Shown here piece by piece: positions 24,496-33,376 of a stretch of 35,413 bases of DNA. Made by a program: the position numbers and the translations under genes. The stretch lies in contig JANYEE010000085.1 of assembly GCA_025363275.1 (NCBI GenBank), positions 1-35,413 of the forward strand, in the 5' to 3' direction. Below the pieces are notes generated by a model, which was not told where the DNA came from, ran no database searches, and worked only from the letters and a program-made list of their open reading frames with translations. Each line of letters begins with the position of its first letter. Position 1 is the first letter of the stretch. This DNA is from Burkholderiales bacterium. Its GTDB lineage: Bacteria; Pseudomonadota; Gammaproteobacteria; Burkholderiales; Burkholderiaceae_C.

Positions 24496-25913
24496 ACGAC
24501 TTGGTCATTTGGCTTCTGCTGGGGGTAGGCCTGGCAACACTGTTGGCGGTGGTGTGGGTGGGTTTGGCGCTGCGCAGCCACAACGACGACAACGGGCTCC
24601 TGGAGGCCCAACAGGCCCAGGAGACCGCGCGGCAAGAGCTGCTGACCCTGGTGCGCGGCAATGCCGAACGCCTGGATCGCATTGAGCGCGAGCTGCGCCG
24701 CGAGATCACCGAGTCGGCCCGCGCAGGCCGCCAGGAGCTGGCGCAAAACCTGGCGGCTTTTCAGCAGACCCTGGTGCAGCAAAGCGGCGAAGCCACGCGC
24801 ACCCAAAACACGCAGATCGACGCCTTTGGCCAGCAGTTGGCGCTGCTGCAAAAGACGCTCTCGGACACCCTGACGAATCAGTTATCTGGCTTGAGCGAAT
24901 CCAATGCGCGGCGCATGAACGAGGTGCGCGAAACGCTGGAGAAGCAACTGGCACAGCTGCAAACCAACAACGCGGCCAAGCTGGACGAGATGCGTGCCAC
25001 GGTGGATGAAAAACTGCAGGCCACGCTGCAGGCCCGCCTGGGCGAAAGCTTCAAACAGGTGGCTGACCGCCTGGAGCAGGTACACAAGGGCCTGGGCGAG
25101 ATGCAATCGCTGGCCCAGGGTGTGGGCGACTTGAAGCACCTGCTGACCAATGTAAAAACCCGCGGCATATTCGGCGAAGCGCAGTTGGCCAGCCTGCTGG
25201 AGCAGGTGTTCGTGCCTGACCAGTACGCCGTGCAAGTGGCCACCCGGCCGGGCAGCAAGAACGTGGTCGACTTTGCCATCAAGCTGCCGGGCAAGTCCGA
25301 CAACGGCGAGCCGCTGTGGTTGCCGATTGACGCCAAGTTTCCGAACGAAGACTACGAGCGCTTGCTGGACGCCCAGGGCCGCGCCGATGTGCTGGGTGCC
25401 GAGGCTGCTGGCAAGGCGCTGGAAATGCGTATCCGCCTGGAGGCCAAATCCATCAGCGAAAAGTATGTGGAGCCGCCGTACACCACCGACTTTGCGATTT
25501 TGTTTTTGCCCACCGAAGGCTTGTACGCCGAAGTGCTGCGCCGCCCGGGGCTGATGGAAGGCTTGCAGCGCGAGCACCGCATCACGCTGGCCGGGCCCAC
25601 TACCTTGTTGGCCATGCTCAGCTCGCTGCAAATGGGCTTCAGAACGCTGGCGCTGGAGAAGCGCTCCAGCGAGGTCTGGCAGGTGCTGGGCGCGGTCAAA
25701 ACCGAGTTTGGCAAGTTTGGCGATGTGCTGGCCAAAGTGAAGGCGCAGACAGAGACGGTGCTCAAAACTATCGACGGCGCAGAGACCCGTAGCCGCGCTA
25801 TGGGCCGGGCGCTCAAAAAAGTGGAGGCCTTGCCCGACGCGCAGGCCCAAGCCTTGATTCCTGCGGATAAAGACTTTGACCGCGAAGCTGAGCTGCCAGG
25901 TGTGGGCTTATGA
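24492..25913 (+). CDS. rmuC: DNA recombination protein RmuC
   Basis: Member of the RmuC family, thought to limit inversions at short inverted repeats; the catalytic role is not settled, though the domain resembles nucleases. The 473-residue protein has an N-terminal membrane helix (LVIWLLLGVGLATLLAVVWVGL, about 4-25), a long coiled coil (about 35-200) rich in Gln and Leu, then the RmuC domain with GIFGEAQLASLLEQV, VDFAIKLPGKS and LPIDAKFPNEDYERL and a C-terminal KTEFGKFGDVL helix. Start is TTG 24492, overlapping the previous stop codon by three bases; an AAGG lies about eight bases upstream. The MFS gene overlaps its stop. Confidence 0.94.
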   Translation: MNDLVIWLLLGVGLATLLAVVWVGLALRSHNDDNGLLEAQQAQETARQELLTLVRGNAERLDRIERELRREITESARAGRQELAQNLAAFQQTLVQQSGEATRTQNTQIDAFGQQLALLQKTLSDTLTNQLSGLSESNARRMNEVRETLEKQLAQLQTNNAAKLDEMRATVDEKLQATLQARLGESFKQVADRLEQVHKGLGEMQSLAQGVGDLKHLLTNVKTRGIFGEAQLASLLEQVFVPDQYAVQVATRPGSKNVVDFAIKLPGKSDNGEPLWLPIDAKFPNEDYERLLDAQGRADVLGAEAAGKALEMRIRLEAKSISEKYVEPPYTTDFAILFLPTEGLYAEVLRRPGLMEGLQREHRITLAGPTTLLAMLSSLQMGFRTLALEKRSSEVWQVLGAVKTEFGKFGDVLAKVKAQTETVLKTIDGAETRSRAMGRALKKVEALPDAQAQALIPADKDFDREAELPGVGL

Positions 25914-27133
25914 CTGAGACCAGCCACAACCACAACCACTACCACAAAAACACCCATGCCAAGGCTTGGACGCTGGCCCGGCTGATTGTTGGTCAAGTGT
26001 GCTTGCACGGCGCCATGGCAGGCATGCGCATGGCTGCCCCCTTGCTGGCGCTCAAGGCGGGGCACAGTGCCTTTGCTGTGGGCGTGCTGTTGGCGCTGTT
26101 CTCTCTCACCCAGGTTTTTTTGGCGTTACCTGCAGGTCGTTTTGCCGATCGCCACGGCCTGCGCCGCCCTATCAGCCTAGGCGTGGTAGCCGCCACGCTG
26201 GGCGCGGTACTGCCGGTGGTGTGGCCGCACTTTGCGGTGCTGTGTGTCAGCGCTTTGCTGATGGGTGGTGCCAGTGGCGCTGCGTCCATCGCGCTGCAAC
26301 GTCATGTGGGCCGTTTGGCCAGCGACACTACCGAGCTGAAAACCCTGTTCAGCTGGTTGGCCCTGGGGCCTGCGATTTCTAATTTTGTGGGTCCGGTGCT
26401 GGCCGGGCTGTTGATTGACTACGCCGGTGTGTGGCTAGGCGGCAGTGCAGCCGATGCGCGGGGTTTTCAGATGGCCTTTGTGGGGCTGGCGTTACTACCG
26501 CTGGTGACCTGGTTGCTAGTGCGCCAAACTCCCGAGTTGCCCAACGTTGTGGTCAACCAATCCGTGCGCCAACCTCAGGTGTGGGACCTGTTGCGCGACC
26601 CTCAGATGCGTCGCTTGTTAATGGTGAACTGGCTGCTGTCGAGTTGTTGGGATGTGCATACCTTCGTCGTACCCGTACTGGGGCACGAGCGTGCCTTCAG
26701 CGCCTCCGTGATTGGTGCCATCTTGGGTAGCTTTGCTGTGGCCGCTGCCGTAGTCCGGCTGGCTATTCCCCTGCTGGCCTCCCGCTTGCAAGAGTGGAAG
26801 GTGGTGACTACTTCCATGCTTGTTACAGCCACGGTATTTGCCGTCTACCCCTTAATGTCCACGCCTATCAGCATGGCTCTGTGCTCCATTATTTTGGGTT
26901 TTGCCTTAGGGGCCGTGCAGCCCATGATTTTGAGCACATTGCACCAGATCACGCCGCATGCCTTGCATGGGCAGGCGCTGGGGCTGCGGCTCATGGTGAC
27001 CAACTTGTCCAGCGTGTTGATGCCCATGCTGTTTGGAAGCGCCGGGGTTGCCGCTGGTGTTTCGGTAGTGTTTTGGACCATGGGGTCGATGGTGGCCGCA
27101 GGCTCACGCGCAGCATGGCGGCTGCGGCCCTGA
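25910..27133 (+). CDS. MFS transporter
   Basis: Major facilitator superfamily transporter, 407 residues with about 12 membrane segments. The loop 2-3 motif LPAGRFADRHGLRRPISLG is the MFS motif A. The N-terminus carries a His/Asn-rich stretch (SHNHNHYHKNTHA), which is unusual and might bind metal, but that is only an impression. The substrate is unknown; the sequence has no clear tie to sugars, drugs or organic acids. The start ATG overlaps the rmuC stop (ATGA), so it ends a tightly coupled row from the dehydrogenase through rmuC. It is convergent with the LOG gene 21 bases further on. Confidence 0.87.
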   Translation: MTETSHNHNHYHKNTHAKAWTLARLIVGQVCLHGAMAGMRMAAPLLALKAGHSAFAVGVLLALFSLTQVFLALPAGRFADRHGLRRPISLGVVAATLGAVLPVVWPHFAVLCVSALLMGGASGAASIALQRHVGRLASDTTELKTLFSWLALGPAISNFVGPVLAGLLIDYAGVWLGGSAADARGFQMAFVGLALLPLVTWLLVRQTPELPNVVVNQSVRQPQVWDLLRDPQMRRLLMVNWLLSSCWDVHTFVVPVLGHERAFSASVIGAILGSFAVAAAVVRLAIPLLASRLQEWKVVTTSMLVTATVFAVYPLMSTPISMALCSIILGFALGAVQPMILSTLHQITPHALHGQALGLRLMVTNLSSVLMPMLFGSAGVAAGVSVVFWTMGSMVAAGSRAAWRLRP

Positions 27134-27154
27134 TTCAGCGGCCCAGTCCACTCA

Positions 27155-28027
27155 TCAGTCCTGTGATAGTTGATAAAACTCGCGAATGATGCGCCAGGCA
27201 TCGTCTGGGTCATCACTGTAGTGAAACAAGTCCAAGTCTTCGGGTGATACCGCTCCTTCTTCCACCAGCACCTCAAAATTCATCAAGCGCTTCCAATAAT
27301 CGGTACCAAACAAAATGATGGGTACCGGTTTGGCCTTGCGGGTTTGCACCAGCGTGATCACTTCAAACAGTTCGTCCAGCGTGCCAAATCCACCCGGAAA
27401 CGCCACCAATGCCTTGGCACGCATCATGAAATGCATTTTGCGCAGTGCAAAGTAGTGAAATTTGAAACTCAGAGAGGGCGTCACATAGGGGTTGGCACTC
27501 TGTTCGTGGGGCAGCGCTATGTTCAGGCCTGGCGTCAATGCCCCCATTTCATGGGCGCCACGGTTGGCGGCTTCCATGATGCCTGGGCCGCCGCCAGTGC
27601 AAATGAATAGCCGATCTCTCAAAGGTTTGCGAGCGCTGTAGCCCGCCACCAACCGCGCAAACAGGCGGGCCTGGTCATAGTGCTTGGCGTTGCGGATATG
27701 TCGCTGCGCCAATGCCAGCTCGGTGGCATCGCCACTAGCGGTGGCCCTGGCAAGAGCCTCTTGTGCCCCTTCGGGCGACAAGAAGCGCGCGCTGCCAAAA
27801 ACCACCACGGTGTTTTCCACACCTTGCTCTGCCTGATCGATATCGGGTTTGAGCATCTCCAGTTGCATGCGCAGGCCACGGGTTTCCCGGCGCAGCAGAA
27901 ATTCGGGGTCGGCGAAAGCCAAACGGTAAGCGTCGGCTTGCAATAGATTGCCTTGATCTGCATGGGCTTGCAGATCGGCCCAGGCATTGGCTAGGCGGCT
28001 GACTGCCAGGTTTTGTGTGTTTTCCAT
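27155..28027 (-). CDS. LOG family (TIGR00730 Rossmann fold) protein
   Basis: A 290-residue protein of the LOG family, related to enzymes that release cytokinin bases from riboside monophosphates in plants and to similar bacterial nucleotide hydrolases. Motifs are VVVFGSARF, ICTGGGPGIMEAANRGAHEMG, and FPGGFGTLDELFEVITLVQTRK, the PGGxGTxxE active-site motif. An N-terminal helical extension of about 90 residues precedes the Rossmann fold, as in the longer bacterial versions. ATG 28027 (MENTQNLAVSRL) is chosen; the longer frame runs through the efp terminator and is rejected. The gene lies downstream of efp on the same strand but behind a strong terminator. Confidence 0.88.
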   Translation of the reverse strand: MENTQNLAVSRLANAWADLQAHADQGNLLQADAYRLAFADPEFLLRRETRGLRMQLEMLKPDIDQAEQGVENTVVVFGSARFLSPEGAQEALARATASGDATELALAQRHIRNAKHYDQARLFARLVAGYSARKPLRDRLFICTGGGPGIMEAANRGAHEMGALTPGLNIALPHEQSANPYVTPSLSFKFHYFALRKMHFMMRAKALVAFPGGFGTLDELFEVITLVQTRKAKPVPIILFGTDYWKRLMNFEVLVEEGAVSPEDLDLFHYSDDPDDAWRIIREFYQLSQD

Positions 28028-28062
28028 GCCCGCATTATTGCTGCAAGCCAAGGGCCGCATTG

Positions 28063-28093
28063 AAAAAACAAAAGGCTCCCAAAGGAGCCTTTT
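28063..28093 (-). terminator. Terminator of efp
   Basis: AAAAGGCTCC (28070-28079) pairs with GGAGCCTTTT (28084-28093) around CAAA; on the minus strand the stem is followed by TTTTGTTTTTT. It lies 34 bases after the efp stop and separates efp from the LOG gene. Confidence 0.9.
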
Positions 28094-28126
28094 GCATCTG
28101 GCGCTGCCATACGGCAGCGCGCACAT

Positions 28127-28681
28127 TTACACCCGCTTGCGGTATTCGCCGGTACGTGTGTCGATCTCGACCTTGTCGCCTTGTGCCACAAAAATGGGTA
28201 CACCGATCTCAAAACCAGTAGCGATCTTTGCGGGCTTCAAAACCTTGCCGGAGGTGTCGCCCTTCACGGCGGGCTCAGTCCAGGTAATCTCGCGCACCAC
28301 GCTGGTCGGCAGTTCCACAGAAATAGCCTTGCCGTCATAGAAAACGACTTCCACTTCCATACCGTCTTCGAGGTAGTTGAGTGTGTCTCCCATGTTCTCC
28401 GACTCCACTTCGTATTGGTTGAAGTCTGCATCCATGAACACATACAGCGGGTCAGCGAAGTAGGAGTAAGTGCAATCCTTCTTGTCCAGAATGACCTGGT
28501 CCATCTTGTCGTCGGCCTTGAACACGACTTCGGTGCCGAAGTTGGCGATCAAGCTCTTGAGCTTCATTCGCACGGTGGCCGAGTTGCGGCCGCCGCGGCT
28601 GTATTCGGTCTTTAGCACAACCATAGGGTCTTTGCCGTGCATGATCACATTGCCGGCGCGGATTTCTTGAGCGATTTTCAT
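28127..28681 (-). CDS. efp: Elongation factor P, arginine (EarP) type
   Basis: EF-P relieves ribosomes stalled at runs of proline. The 184-residue protein has the three-domain layout, with the modification loop at [17 protein letters not shown]. Counting from Met1, the tip residue is Arg32, the residue that EarP rhamnosylates in this subclass (lysine-type EF-P proteins have Lys at this place and use EpmA). earP lies just upstream on the same strand, which confirms the pairing. The ATG is at 28681; the DNA before it is TTCCTGTTACTTT and carries no Shine-Dalgarno sequence, while three inverted repeats fill the 106-base spacer to earP. A terminator ends the gene. Confidence 0.97.
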   Translation of the reverse strand: MKIAQEIRAGNVIMHGKDPMVVLKTEYSRGGRNSATVRMKLKSLIANFGTEVVFKADDKMDQVILDKKDCTYSYFADPLYVFMDADFNQYEVESENMGDTLNYLEDGMEVEVVFYDGKAISVELPTSVVREITWTEPAVKGDTSGKVLKPAKIATGFEIGVPIFVAQGDKVEIDTRTGEYRKRV

Positions 28682-28693
28682 AAAGTAACAGGA

Positions 28694-28769
28694 ACAGCTG
28701 CAGCTGTCAGCGTGTGTAGGCCGCAAACTGCGGCGGGGGCGTGATTTGCCCGGTTGGGGTCCGGCAAAT
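28694..28769 (-). other. Structured spacer between earP and efp (three inverted repeats)
   Basis: Three inverted repeats in 106 bases: the 14-base perfect palindrome ACAGCTGCAGCTGT (28694-28707), GCCGCA-AAC-TGCGGC (28720-28734), and ATTTGCC(C)GG with CCGGCAAAT around TTGGGGT (28744-28769, one bulge). None is followed by a T run on the minus strand, so they do not look like a simple terminator. The first lies only 12 bases before the efp start codon. Confidence 0.6.
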
Positions 28770-28787
28770 TCAGCAAAGCCTCGGATT

Positions 28788-29960
28788 TTATCGTTTTTTC
28801 AGCACGAACCCGATAAGTTGCGTCGTGAGATCGTCCGTCTGCAGGAGTTGGGCCTGCAAGCCTTGCACTGCGCTGTACCAGGCGCCCAGCTCAGTGGGTA
28901 GCCATTCAGCCAGATCTGCCTCTGACGTTTGACTCTCTATCCCGTTCCACAGCCGGTGAAATTGCACCAGGCTGGGTGGCGCCTTCAGCACGTCCAAAAA
29001 CGCCATCAGCTTGGCATGGTGGGCATCGTCATTCTGCGGGTAGATGTGCCATACCAAGGGCTTGCCCGCCCAGATGGCACGCACCAGCGAATCTTCGCCG
29101 CGTACAAAATTCAGATCGCAGCAACGCAGCAATTCGTCAAACTCGGTCTGGCTCAGCGGGGACAAATAGGTGACCTGCAGTGGGCAGTGTGCGGCGAGTG
29201 GGCCAATTGTTGCCAGCGCGGATTGCACCGCCTGTGTTGCGCGCCCTGCCGAAACGAGGAGCCGCGTGCTGAACGGCTGCACTGCCCAGTGGCGCAGCAG
29301 TGCAGCAAGCAGTGCGGGTTCGTAACAAAACAGCGAGACCAAGTATTCATCGCGCCACGCGATGCCATGCTCCGCCAACCAGCATCGTTTTGCGTCTGTG
29401 TCACCCCAATGCTGTTGGCTACCCAACAACCCAGGCTCACGCAGCAGCCCGCCTGTGCCTTGCGTGAAGCCAGGGTAGAAAAAATACTTGGTGTGACCCG
29501 TCGCTGGCCCCTGCATCACCGGCGAGGGCAAGGCGTGTGCACGCTCCACGTAAGCCTCTGCCGACAGGTACTCCAGATTGATCCAAACCGGGAAATTTGA
29601 GCCATTTAGGTCTGAGGCCCTTGTGGAATATGCCTGAGTAGCTATGAATTCAGGAGCAATTTCGCAGCCAAATCCTTCTACCCAGACATCTGCGGGCTCC
29701 AACTTCGCCAGGCTCGGCGCGTGGTGGGTCTGCTCCCACCGCAAGACTCGCACGCCTGGCCAGTCACCTTGCAAAGCGCCCGGTGCCATCCACTGCAAAG
29801 CTGAAGCATCGTCCACCCACAGGCGTACGCGGTGGCCGCGGCAGGCCAAGTCGGCGCTCAAGCGCCAGCACACACCCAGATCGCCAAAGTTGTCGATCAC
29901 GCGACAAAAAATATCCCAAAGCAGAGGCGTGGGGCAAGGTGTGGGCTGGGCCGTGGTCAT
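28788..29960 (-). CDS. earP: EF-P arginine rhamnosyltransferase EarP
   Basis: Transfers rhamnose from dTDP-rhamnose to Arg32 of EF-P, an inverting glycosyltransferase with GT-B fold. The 390-residue protein has the N-terminal motif [21 protein letters not shown], which includes the catalytic Asp residues (Asp23 and Asp27), [17 protein letters not shown] in the middle and [25 protein letters not shown] at the C-terminal nucleotide-sugar site. Residues about 101-117 ([16 protein letters not shown]) are encoded by a copy of the dispersed repeat and fall between a conserved EGFGCE and the WINLEYL motif, a segment that varies among relatives. efp follows on the same strand. The gene is divergent from uvrC across 66 bases. 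Confidence 0.94.
   Translation of the reverse strand: MTTAQPTPCPTPLLWDIFCRVIDNFGDLGVCWRLSADLACRGHRVRLWVDDASALQWMAPGALQGDWPGVRVLRWEQTHHAPSLAKLEPADVWVEGFGCEIAPEFIATQAYSTRASDLNGSNFPVWINLEYLSAEAYVERAHALPSPVMQGPATGHTKYFFYPGFTQGTGGLLREPGLLGSQQHWGDTDAKRCWLAEHGIAWRDEYLVSLFCYEPALLAALLRHWAVQPFSTRLLVSAGRATQAVQSALATIGPLAAHCPLQVTYLSPLSQTEFDELLRCCDLNFVRGEDSLVRAIWAGKPLVWHIYPQNDDAHHAKLMAFLDVLKAPPSLVQFHRLWNGIESQTSEADLAEWLPTELGAWYSAVQGLQAQLLQTDDLTTQLIGFVLKKR
29610..29659 (-). repeat. Dispersed repeat copy translated inside earP
   Basis: Read on the minus strand, it matches intergenic copy 1 (3025-3074) at 39 of 50 positions without gaps, including TGAATT.ATAGCT, GCATATTCCAC and GGGC..CAG blocks. It is in frame; the C of the core is the second base of a codon, a different frame from the lpxK copy. 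Confidence 0.75.
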
Positions 29961-30026
29961 AGGCTGAATTGTCTATCTTGTCCAGGGCGCGCCAGATGCG
30001 CGCAGGATTGAGCACAATACCGCCCC

Positions 30027-32021
30027 ATGACCCCTGTGCATTCAGAAGAACTTTTACGCGAAGTCGCGGCGCTGCCGCCGCTGCCCGGCGTGTACCGCTA
30101 CTTTGATAGTGATGGCCAGGTTCTGTACGTGGGCAAGGCCATCAGCCTGAAGAAGCGCGTTTCGAGCTATTTTCAGAAGAACCATGGCGGTACCCGTATT
30201 GGGCACATGGTCAGCAAAATTGTGCGACTCGAGACCACGGTAGTGCGGTCTGAGGCCGAAGCGCTGCTGCTGGAAAACAACCTCATCAAGACGCTGAACC
30301 CCAAGTACAACATCTTGTTTAGAGATGACAAGAGCTACCCGTATTTGAAGATGTCGGGCATGGTGCCTGTGGCGCGCAAGGGGGAAAACAGTGTTAATGC
30401 TTCAGTGCCCACGGGTGGCACTGCGACACTTAAACCCGCTGCCCCCGGTGATTTTTCCCGCGTCTCGTACTACCGTGGCGGCGTAGAAAAGAAGCACCGC
30501 TACTTTGGCCCGTACCCCAGCGCCTGGGCAGTCAAAGAAGCAATTTTGCTGATGCAAAAAGTTTTTCGGCTGCGCACCTGTGAAGACTCGGTGTTTAGCA
30601 ACCGCACGCGGCCCTGTCTGCTGTACCAAATCAAACGCTGCTCTGCACCTTGTGTGGGGCACATCAATGCCGCCGACTACGCTGGCGATGTGGCGAACGC
30701 AGAAAAGTTTTTGCGGGGCGATGCCCGAGAAGTGCTGCGCGGACTGGAAGCCAGAATGATGGCGCACGCTGATAAGCTGGAGTTTGAGCAGGCTGCCGAG
30801 TTACGTAACCAGGTAGCTGCACTCTCCAATGTGTTGCACCAGCAGTCGGTGGACAACGTGCTCGACCGCGACGTTGATATTCTGGCGGTGAAAGTGCAGG
30901 GCGGCAAAGCCTGCGTGAACTTGGCAATGGTGCGCGGTGGTCGGCACTTGGGTGATCGACCGTACTTCCCGGTGCATGTGGAAGATGCCGTCAGTTGGCA
31001 AGACCTGGAGGAGGATAACGGCCCTGCGGTCTCTGTCGAGGCCCAAGTGCTGGAAGCCTTTTTGGCGCAACACTACATCGGTATACCGATGCCTGGCACG
31101 CTGGTGGTAAGCGAACCGGTGCGTAAGGATTTGCTGCAAGCCTTGTCGGAGCAAACTGGCGTCAAGGTCAACGCCGTGCACCAGCCACGCGAGCAGCGGC
31201 GCGCATGGCTGGACATGGCGCAGACCAATGCTGCGATTCAACTGGCGCGCTTGTTGGCAGAGGAGGGCTCGCAGCAGGCCCGCACCCGTGCGCTGGTCGA
31301 AGCGCTGGATCTGACATTGGAAGACCTGGAAGAGCTCCGGGTTGAGTGTTTTGACATTTCGCACACCGCGGGGGAGGCCACACAGGCCTCGTGTGTAGTG
31401 TTTCACCACCACAAGATGCAAAATTCGGAATATCGGCGTTTCAATATTGAAGGCATTACTGCGGGGGACGACTATGCCGCCATGCGCCAGGTACTGACGC
31501 GGCGCTACAGTAAGGTGGCCGAAGCCTATGCCGAAGCCAAGAAGGCGGGTCAAACGCCCACCGGTTTTGCCCGCATGCCCGACCTCGTGCTGGTAGACGG
31601 CGGCAAGGGCCAGGTGTCCATGGCGCGCGACGTGTTTGAAGGTCTGGGCCTGGATCTGTCGTTGATTGTGGGTGTAGAAAAAGGCGAGGGCCGCAAGGTG
31701 GGTTTGGAGGAGTTGGTGTTTGCCGATGGGCGCGACAAGGTGTATTTGGGATCGGACTCTGCCGCGCTAATGTTGGTGGCGCAAATCCGTGATGAAGCGC
31801 ATCGCTTTGCCATCACAGGCATGCGCGCGCAGCGGGCCAAAGTGCGTGTGGGCGGCAGCAAATTGGAAGAAATTCCAGGCATCGGTCCTAAGCGCCGTGC
31901 GCGTCTGTTGCAAAGGTTTGGCGGGGTCCGGGGTGTGACCTTGGCCAGTGCCGAAGATTTGGCCAGCGTCGAAGGAATCTCCCGCGACTTGGCTGACGAA
32001 ATCTACCGAGCACTGCATTAG
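30027..32021 (+). CDS. uvrC: UvrABC system protein C (excinuclease)
   Basis: Makes the 3' and 5' incisions around DNA lesions in nucleotide excision repair. The 664-residue protein has the GIY-YIG nuclease ([19 protein letters not shown], about 20-38), the UVR motif ([16 protein letters not shown]), the RNase H-like nuclease ([34 protein letters not shown]) and C-terminal helix-hairpin-helix repeats ([18 protein letters not shown]). Compared with E. coli UvrC (about 610 residues) there is an insert of about 31 residues at 112-143, between LKMSGM and SRVSYYRG, plus a short one near [18 protein letters not shown]. The start ATG has only a weak ribosome site. pgsA follows after 27 bases. Confidence 0.96.
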   Translation: MTPVHSEELLREVAALPPLPGVYRYFDSDGQVLYVGKAISLKKRVSSYFQKNHGGTRIGHMVSKIVRLETTVVRSEAEALLLENNLIKTLNPKYNILFRDDKSYPYLKMSGMVPVARKGENSVNASVPTGGTATLKPAAPGDFSRVSYYRGGVEKKHRYFGPYPSAWAVKEAILLMQKVFRLRTCEDSVFSNRTRPCLLYQIKRCSAPCVGHINAADYAGDVANAEKFLRGDAREVLRGLEARMMAHADKLEFEQAAELRNQVAALSNVLHQQSVDNVLDRDVDILAVKVQGGKACVNLAMVRGGRHLGDRPYFPVHVEDAVSWQDLEEDNGPAVSVEAQVLEAFLAQHYIGIPMPGTLVVSEPVRKDLLQALSEQTGVKVNAVHQPREQRRAWLDMAQTNAAIQLARLLAEEGSQQARTRALVEALDLTLEDLEELRVECFDISHTAGEATQASCVVFHHHKMQNSEYRRFNIEGITAGDDYAAMRQVLTRRYSKVAEAYAEAKKAGQTPTGFARMPDLVLVDGGKGQVSMARDVFEGLGLDLSLIVGVEKGEGRKVGLEELVFADGRDKVYLGSDSAALMLVAQIRDEAHRFAITGMRAQRAKVRVGGSKLEEIPGIGPKRRARLLQRFGGVRGVTLASAEDLASVEGISRDLADEIYRALH

Positions 32022-32048
32022 CCAGGTTGGCCGTGCCACAATGCCGCC

Positions 32049-32624
32049 ATGTTTTTGACGATACCCACCATCATGACCTGGACGCGAATCTTCGCGATCC
32101 CTTTGATCGTCGGTATTTTCTATTTGCCAGAAGCCTGGATCAGCCCGGGTAACAAAAATCTAGTGGCCACCATCATGTTTGTGGTTTTCGCGGCCACTGA
32201 TTGGCTGGATGGCTATTTGGCACGCAAGCTTAACCAAACCTCCGCCTTTGGCGCTTTCCTCGACCCGGTAGCAGATAAATTTTTAGTGTGTGCCTGCGTG
32301 CTGGTGTTGGTGCATCTGCAACGTACCGATGTATTTGTGGCGCTGATCATCATTGGTCGTGAGATTGCAATCTCCGCGTTACGCGAATGGATGGCCCAGA
32401 TTGGTGCGTCCAAGAGCGTAGCTGTGCATAGGGTCGGTAAATTGAAGACCGTCGTGCAGATGGTGGCGATACCGTTTCTCTTATACGACGGGCCTTTATT
32501 TGGTGTCATCAATACTCACTGGTGGGGCAACGGATTAATTTGGGTAGCTGCGGTTTTGACAGTGTGGTCCATGGTCTATTACCTGCAGAAGGCACTTCCT
32601 GAGATTCGTGCGAGAGCACATTAA
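32049..32624 (+). CDS. pgsA: CDP-diacylglycerol-glycerol-3-phosphate 3-phosphatidyltransferase
   Basis: Makes phosphatidylglycerol phosphate from CDP-diacylglycerol and glycerol-3-phosphate in the inner membrane. The 191-residue protein has several membrane helices and the complete CDP-alcohol phosphotransferase motif D-x2-DG-x2-AR-x8-G-x3-D-x3-D beginning at Asp51: DWLDGYLARK, then GAFLDPVADKF. It lies 27 bases after uvrC on the same strand, as in many proteobacteria. A 328-base gap follows before the HU gene. Confidence 0.95.
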   Translation: MFLTIPTIMTWTRIFAIPLIVGIFYLPEAWISPGNKNLVATIMFVVFAATDWLDGYLARKLNQTSAFGAFLDPVADKFLVCACVLVLVHLQRTDVFVALIIIGREIAISALREWMAQIGASKSVAVHRVGKLKTVVQMVAIPFLLYDGPLFGVINTHWWGNGLIWVAAVLTVWSMVYYLQKALPEIRARAH

Positions 32625-32771
32625 ACAAGCCCCGACACGGTGCGTCATGCAGTCGAATGCCAGCTACCAGGCTGTATTTTTCTTAGCATACTTTTTCTTG
32701 CACTCATCGCCAACTTGCGGTCGGAAAACCGACTAGAATTTGTGCTCACATCATGTAAAAGTGCGAGCGTA

Positions 32772-32800
32772 TTGACAGGCGGTGCTCACGTCGCTGTAAT
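32772..32800 (+). promoter_or_regulatory. Strong sigma-70 promoter of the HU gene
   Basis: TTGACA (32772-32777), a 17-base spacer and TGTAAT (32795-32800): perfect -35 and five of six in the -10. Transcription would start near 32807, leaving a leader of about 145 bases before the HU GTG start. Confidence 0.75.
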
Positions 32801-32836
32801 GGAAGCCTGTGCTGAAATTAGTCAATTGGAGTTTCA

Positions 32837-32896
32837 ATGTGCGGGGTCAAGCTCTGCAAGATCTCCGGGCGAAATGGCGCAACACCACGTGACTAA
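32837..32896 (+). CDS. Possible 19-residue leader peptide upstream of the HU gene
   Basis: ATG 32837 has GGAG (32828-32831) at five bases, a better site than many full genes here, and runs for 19 codons (MCGVKLCKISGRNGATPRD) to TAA at 32894. It lies within the predicted HU transcript, 57 bases before the HU start. The composition is not informative. It may be chance; the strong ribosome site and position are the only evidence. Confidence 0.3.
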   Translation: MCGVKLCKISGRNGATPRD

Positions 32897-32952
32897 AAAT
32901 ATAGATTTGAAGAGACATTTCAACCAACGCTGCTCGCACTCAAGGGGTCCTT

Positions 32953-33225
32953 GTGAATAAAACTGAACTGATCGAACATATTGCAAAACATGCCGACATT
33001 TCCAAGGCCGCGGCGACGCGTGCATTGGAATCTACGATTGGCGCCGTAAAGACCACACTCAAAAAGGGTGGCACGGTATCGTTAGTAGGATTTGGTACAT
33101 TTGCCGTCGGCAAACGCGCAGCCCGCACGGGTCGCAATCCGCGTACTGGGGATGCGATTAAAATCAAGGCTGCCAAAGTGCCGAAGTTCCGTCCTGGCAA
33201 AGCATTGAAAGATGCGTTGAATTAA
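32953..33225 (+). CDS. HU family DNA-binding protein
   Basis: Small nucleoid protein that bends and compacts DNA. The 90-residue sequence is typical HU: helical N-terminus [61 protein letters not shown] forming the beta arms that grip DNA, and C-terminal [15 protein letters not shown]. It starts with GTG 32953 after AAGGGG at five bases. The Pro in GRNPRTG is the one that intercalates at bent sites. The tRNA-Val gene follows 17 bases after the stop and is probably cotranscribed or immediately adjacent. Whether it is the HupA- or HupB-like copy cannot be told. Confidence 0.94.
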   Translation: MNKTELIEHIAKHADISKAAATRALESTIGAVKTTLKKGGTVSLVGFGTFAVGKRAARTGRNPRTGDAIKIKAAKVPKFRPGKALKDALN

Positions 33226-33242
33226 ATTTTTGGTTTCAGGTG

Positions 33243-33318
33243 GGGTGATTAGCTCAGTTGGTAGAGCGGCGCCTTTACACGGCGTAGGTCGGCGGTTCGA
33301 GCCCGTCATCACCCACCA
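33243..33318 (+). tRNA. tRNA-Val (anticodon TAC)
   Basis: A 76-base cloverleaf with encoded CCA. The acceptor GGGTGAT pairs with ATCACCC, the D arm is GCTC/GAGC, the anticodon stem GCGCC/GGCGT holds the loop TTTACAC with anticodon TAC at 33276-33278, and the T arm has GGTTCGAGCC. It is followed by A-CCA. Confidence 0.97.
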
Positions 33319-33329
33319 CCCACCTAAAG

Positions 33330-33356
33330 GCGAACATGAATGTTCGCTTTTTTTTT
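33330..33356 (+). terminator. Terminator after tRNA-Val
   Basis: GCGAACA-TGAA-TGTTCGC (33330-33347) followed by nine T residues. It ends the HU/tRNA-Val transcript just before ppiD. Confidence 0.92.
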
Positions 33357-33376
33357 GTTATCCGGAGAAGTAGCGC

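Larger units (their letters stand above)
32625..32952 (+). other. Gap between pgsA and the HU gene: promoter and leader
   Basis: No full gene is supported in these 328 bases. A 106-codon open frame from 32640 is not protein-like. The first part includes GTCGG-AAAA-CCGAC (32720-32733), a small hairpin. The second half holds the HU promoter (32772-32800) and a leader of about 145 bases with a short ORF. Confidence 0.6.

Noticed and set aside
32640-32960. 106-codon open frame between pgsA and the HU gene
   Set aside because: No ribosome site, no family wording, and it crosses the HU promoter and start codon.
33243-33356. tRNA-Val considered as an integration site for a mobile element
   Set aside because: No integrase, no direct repeat of the tRNA end and only ppiD, a core gene, follows.
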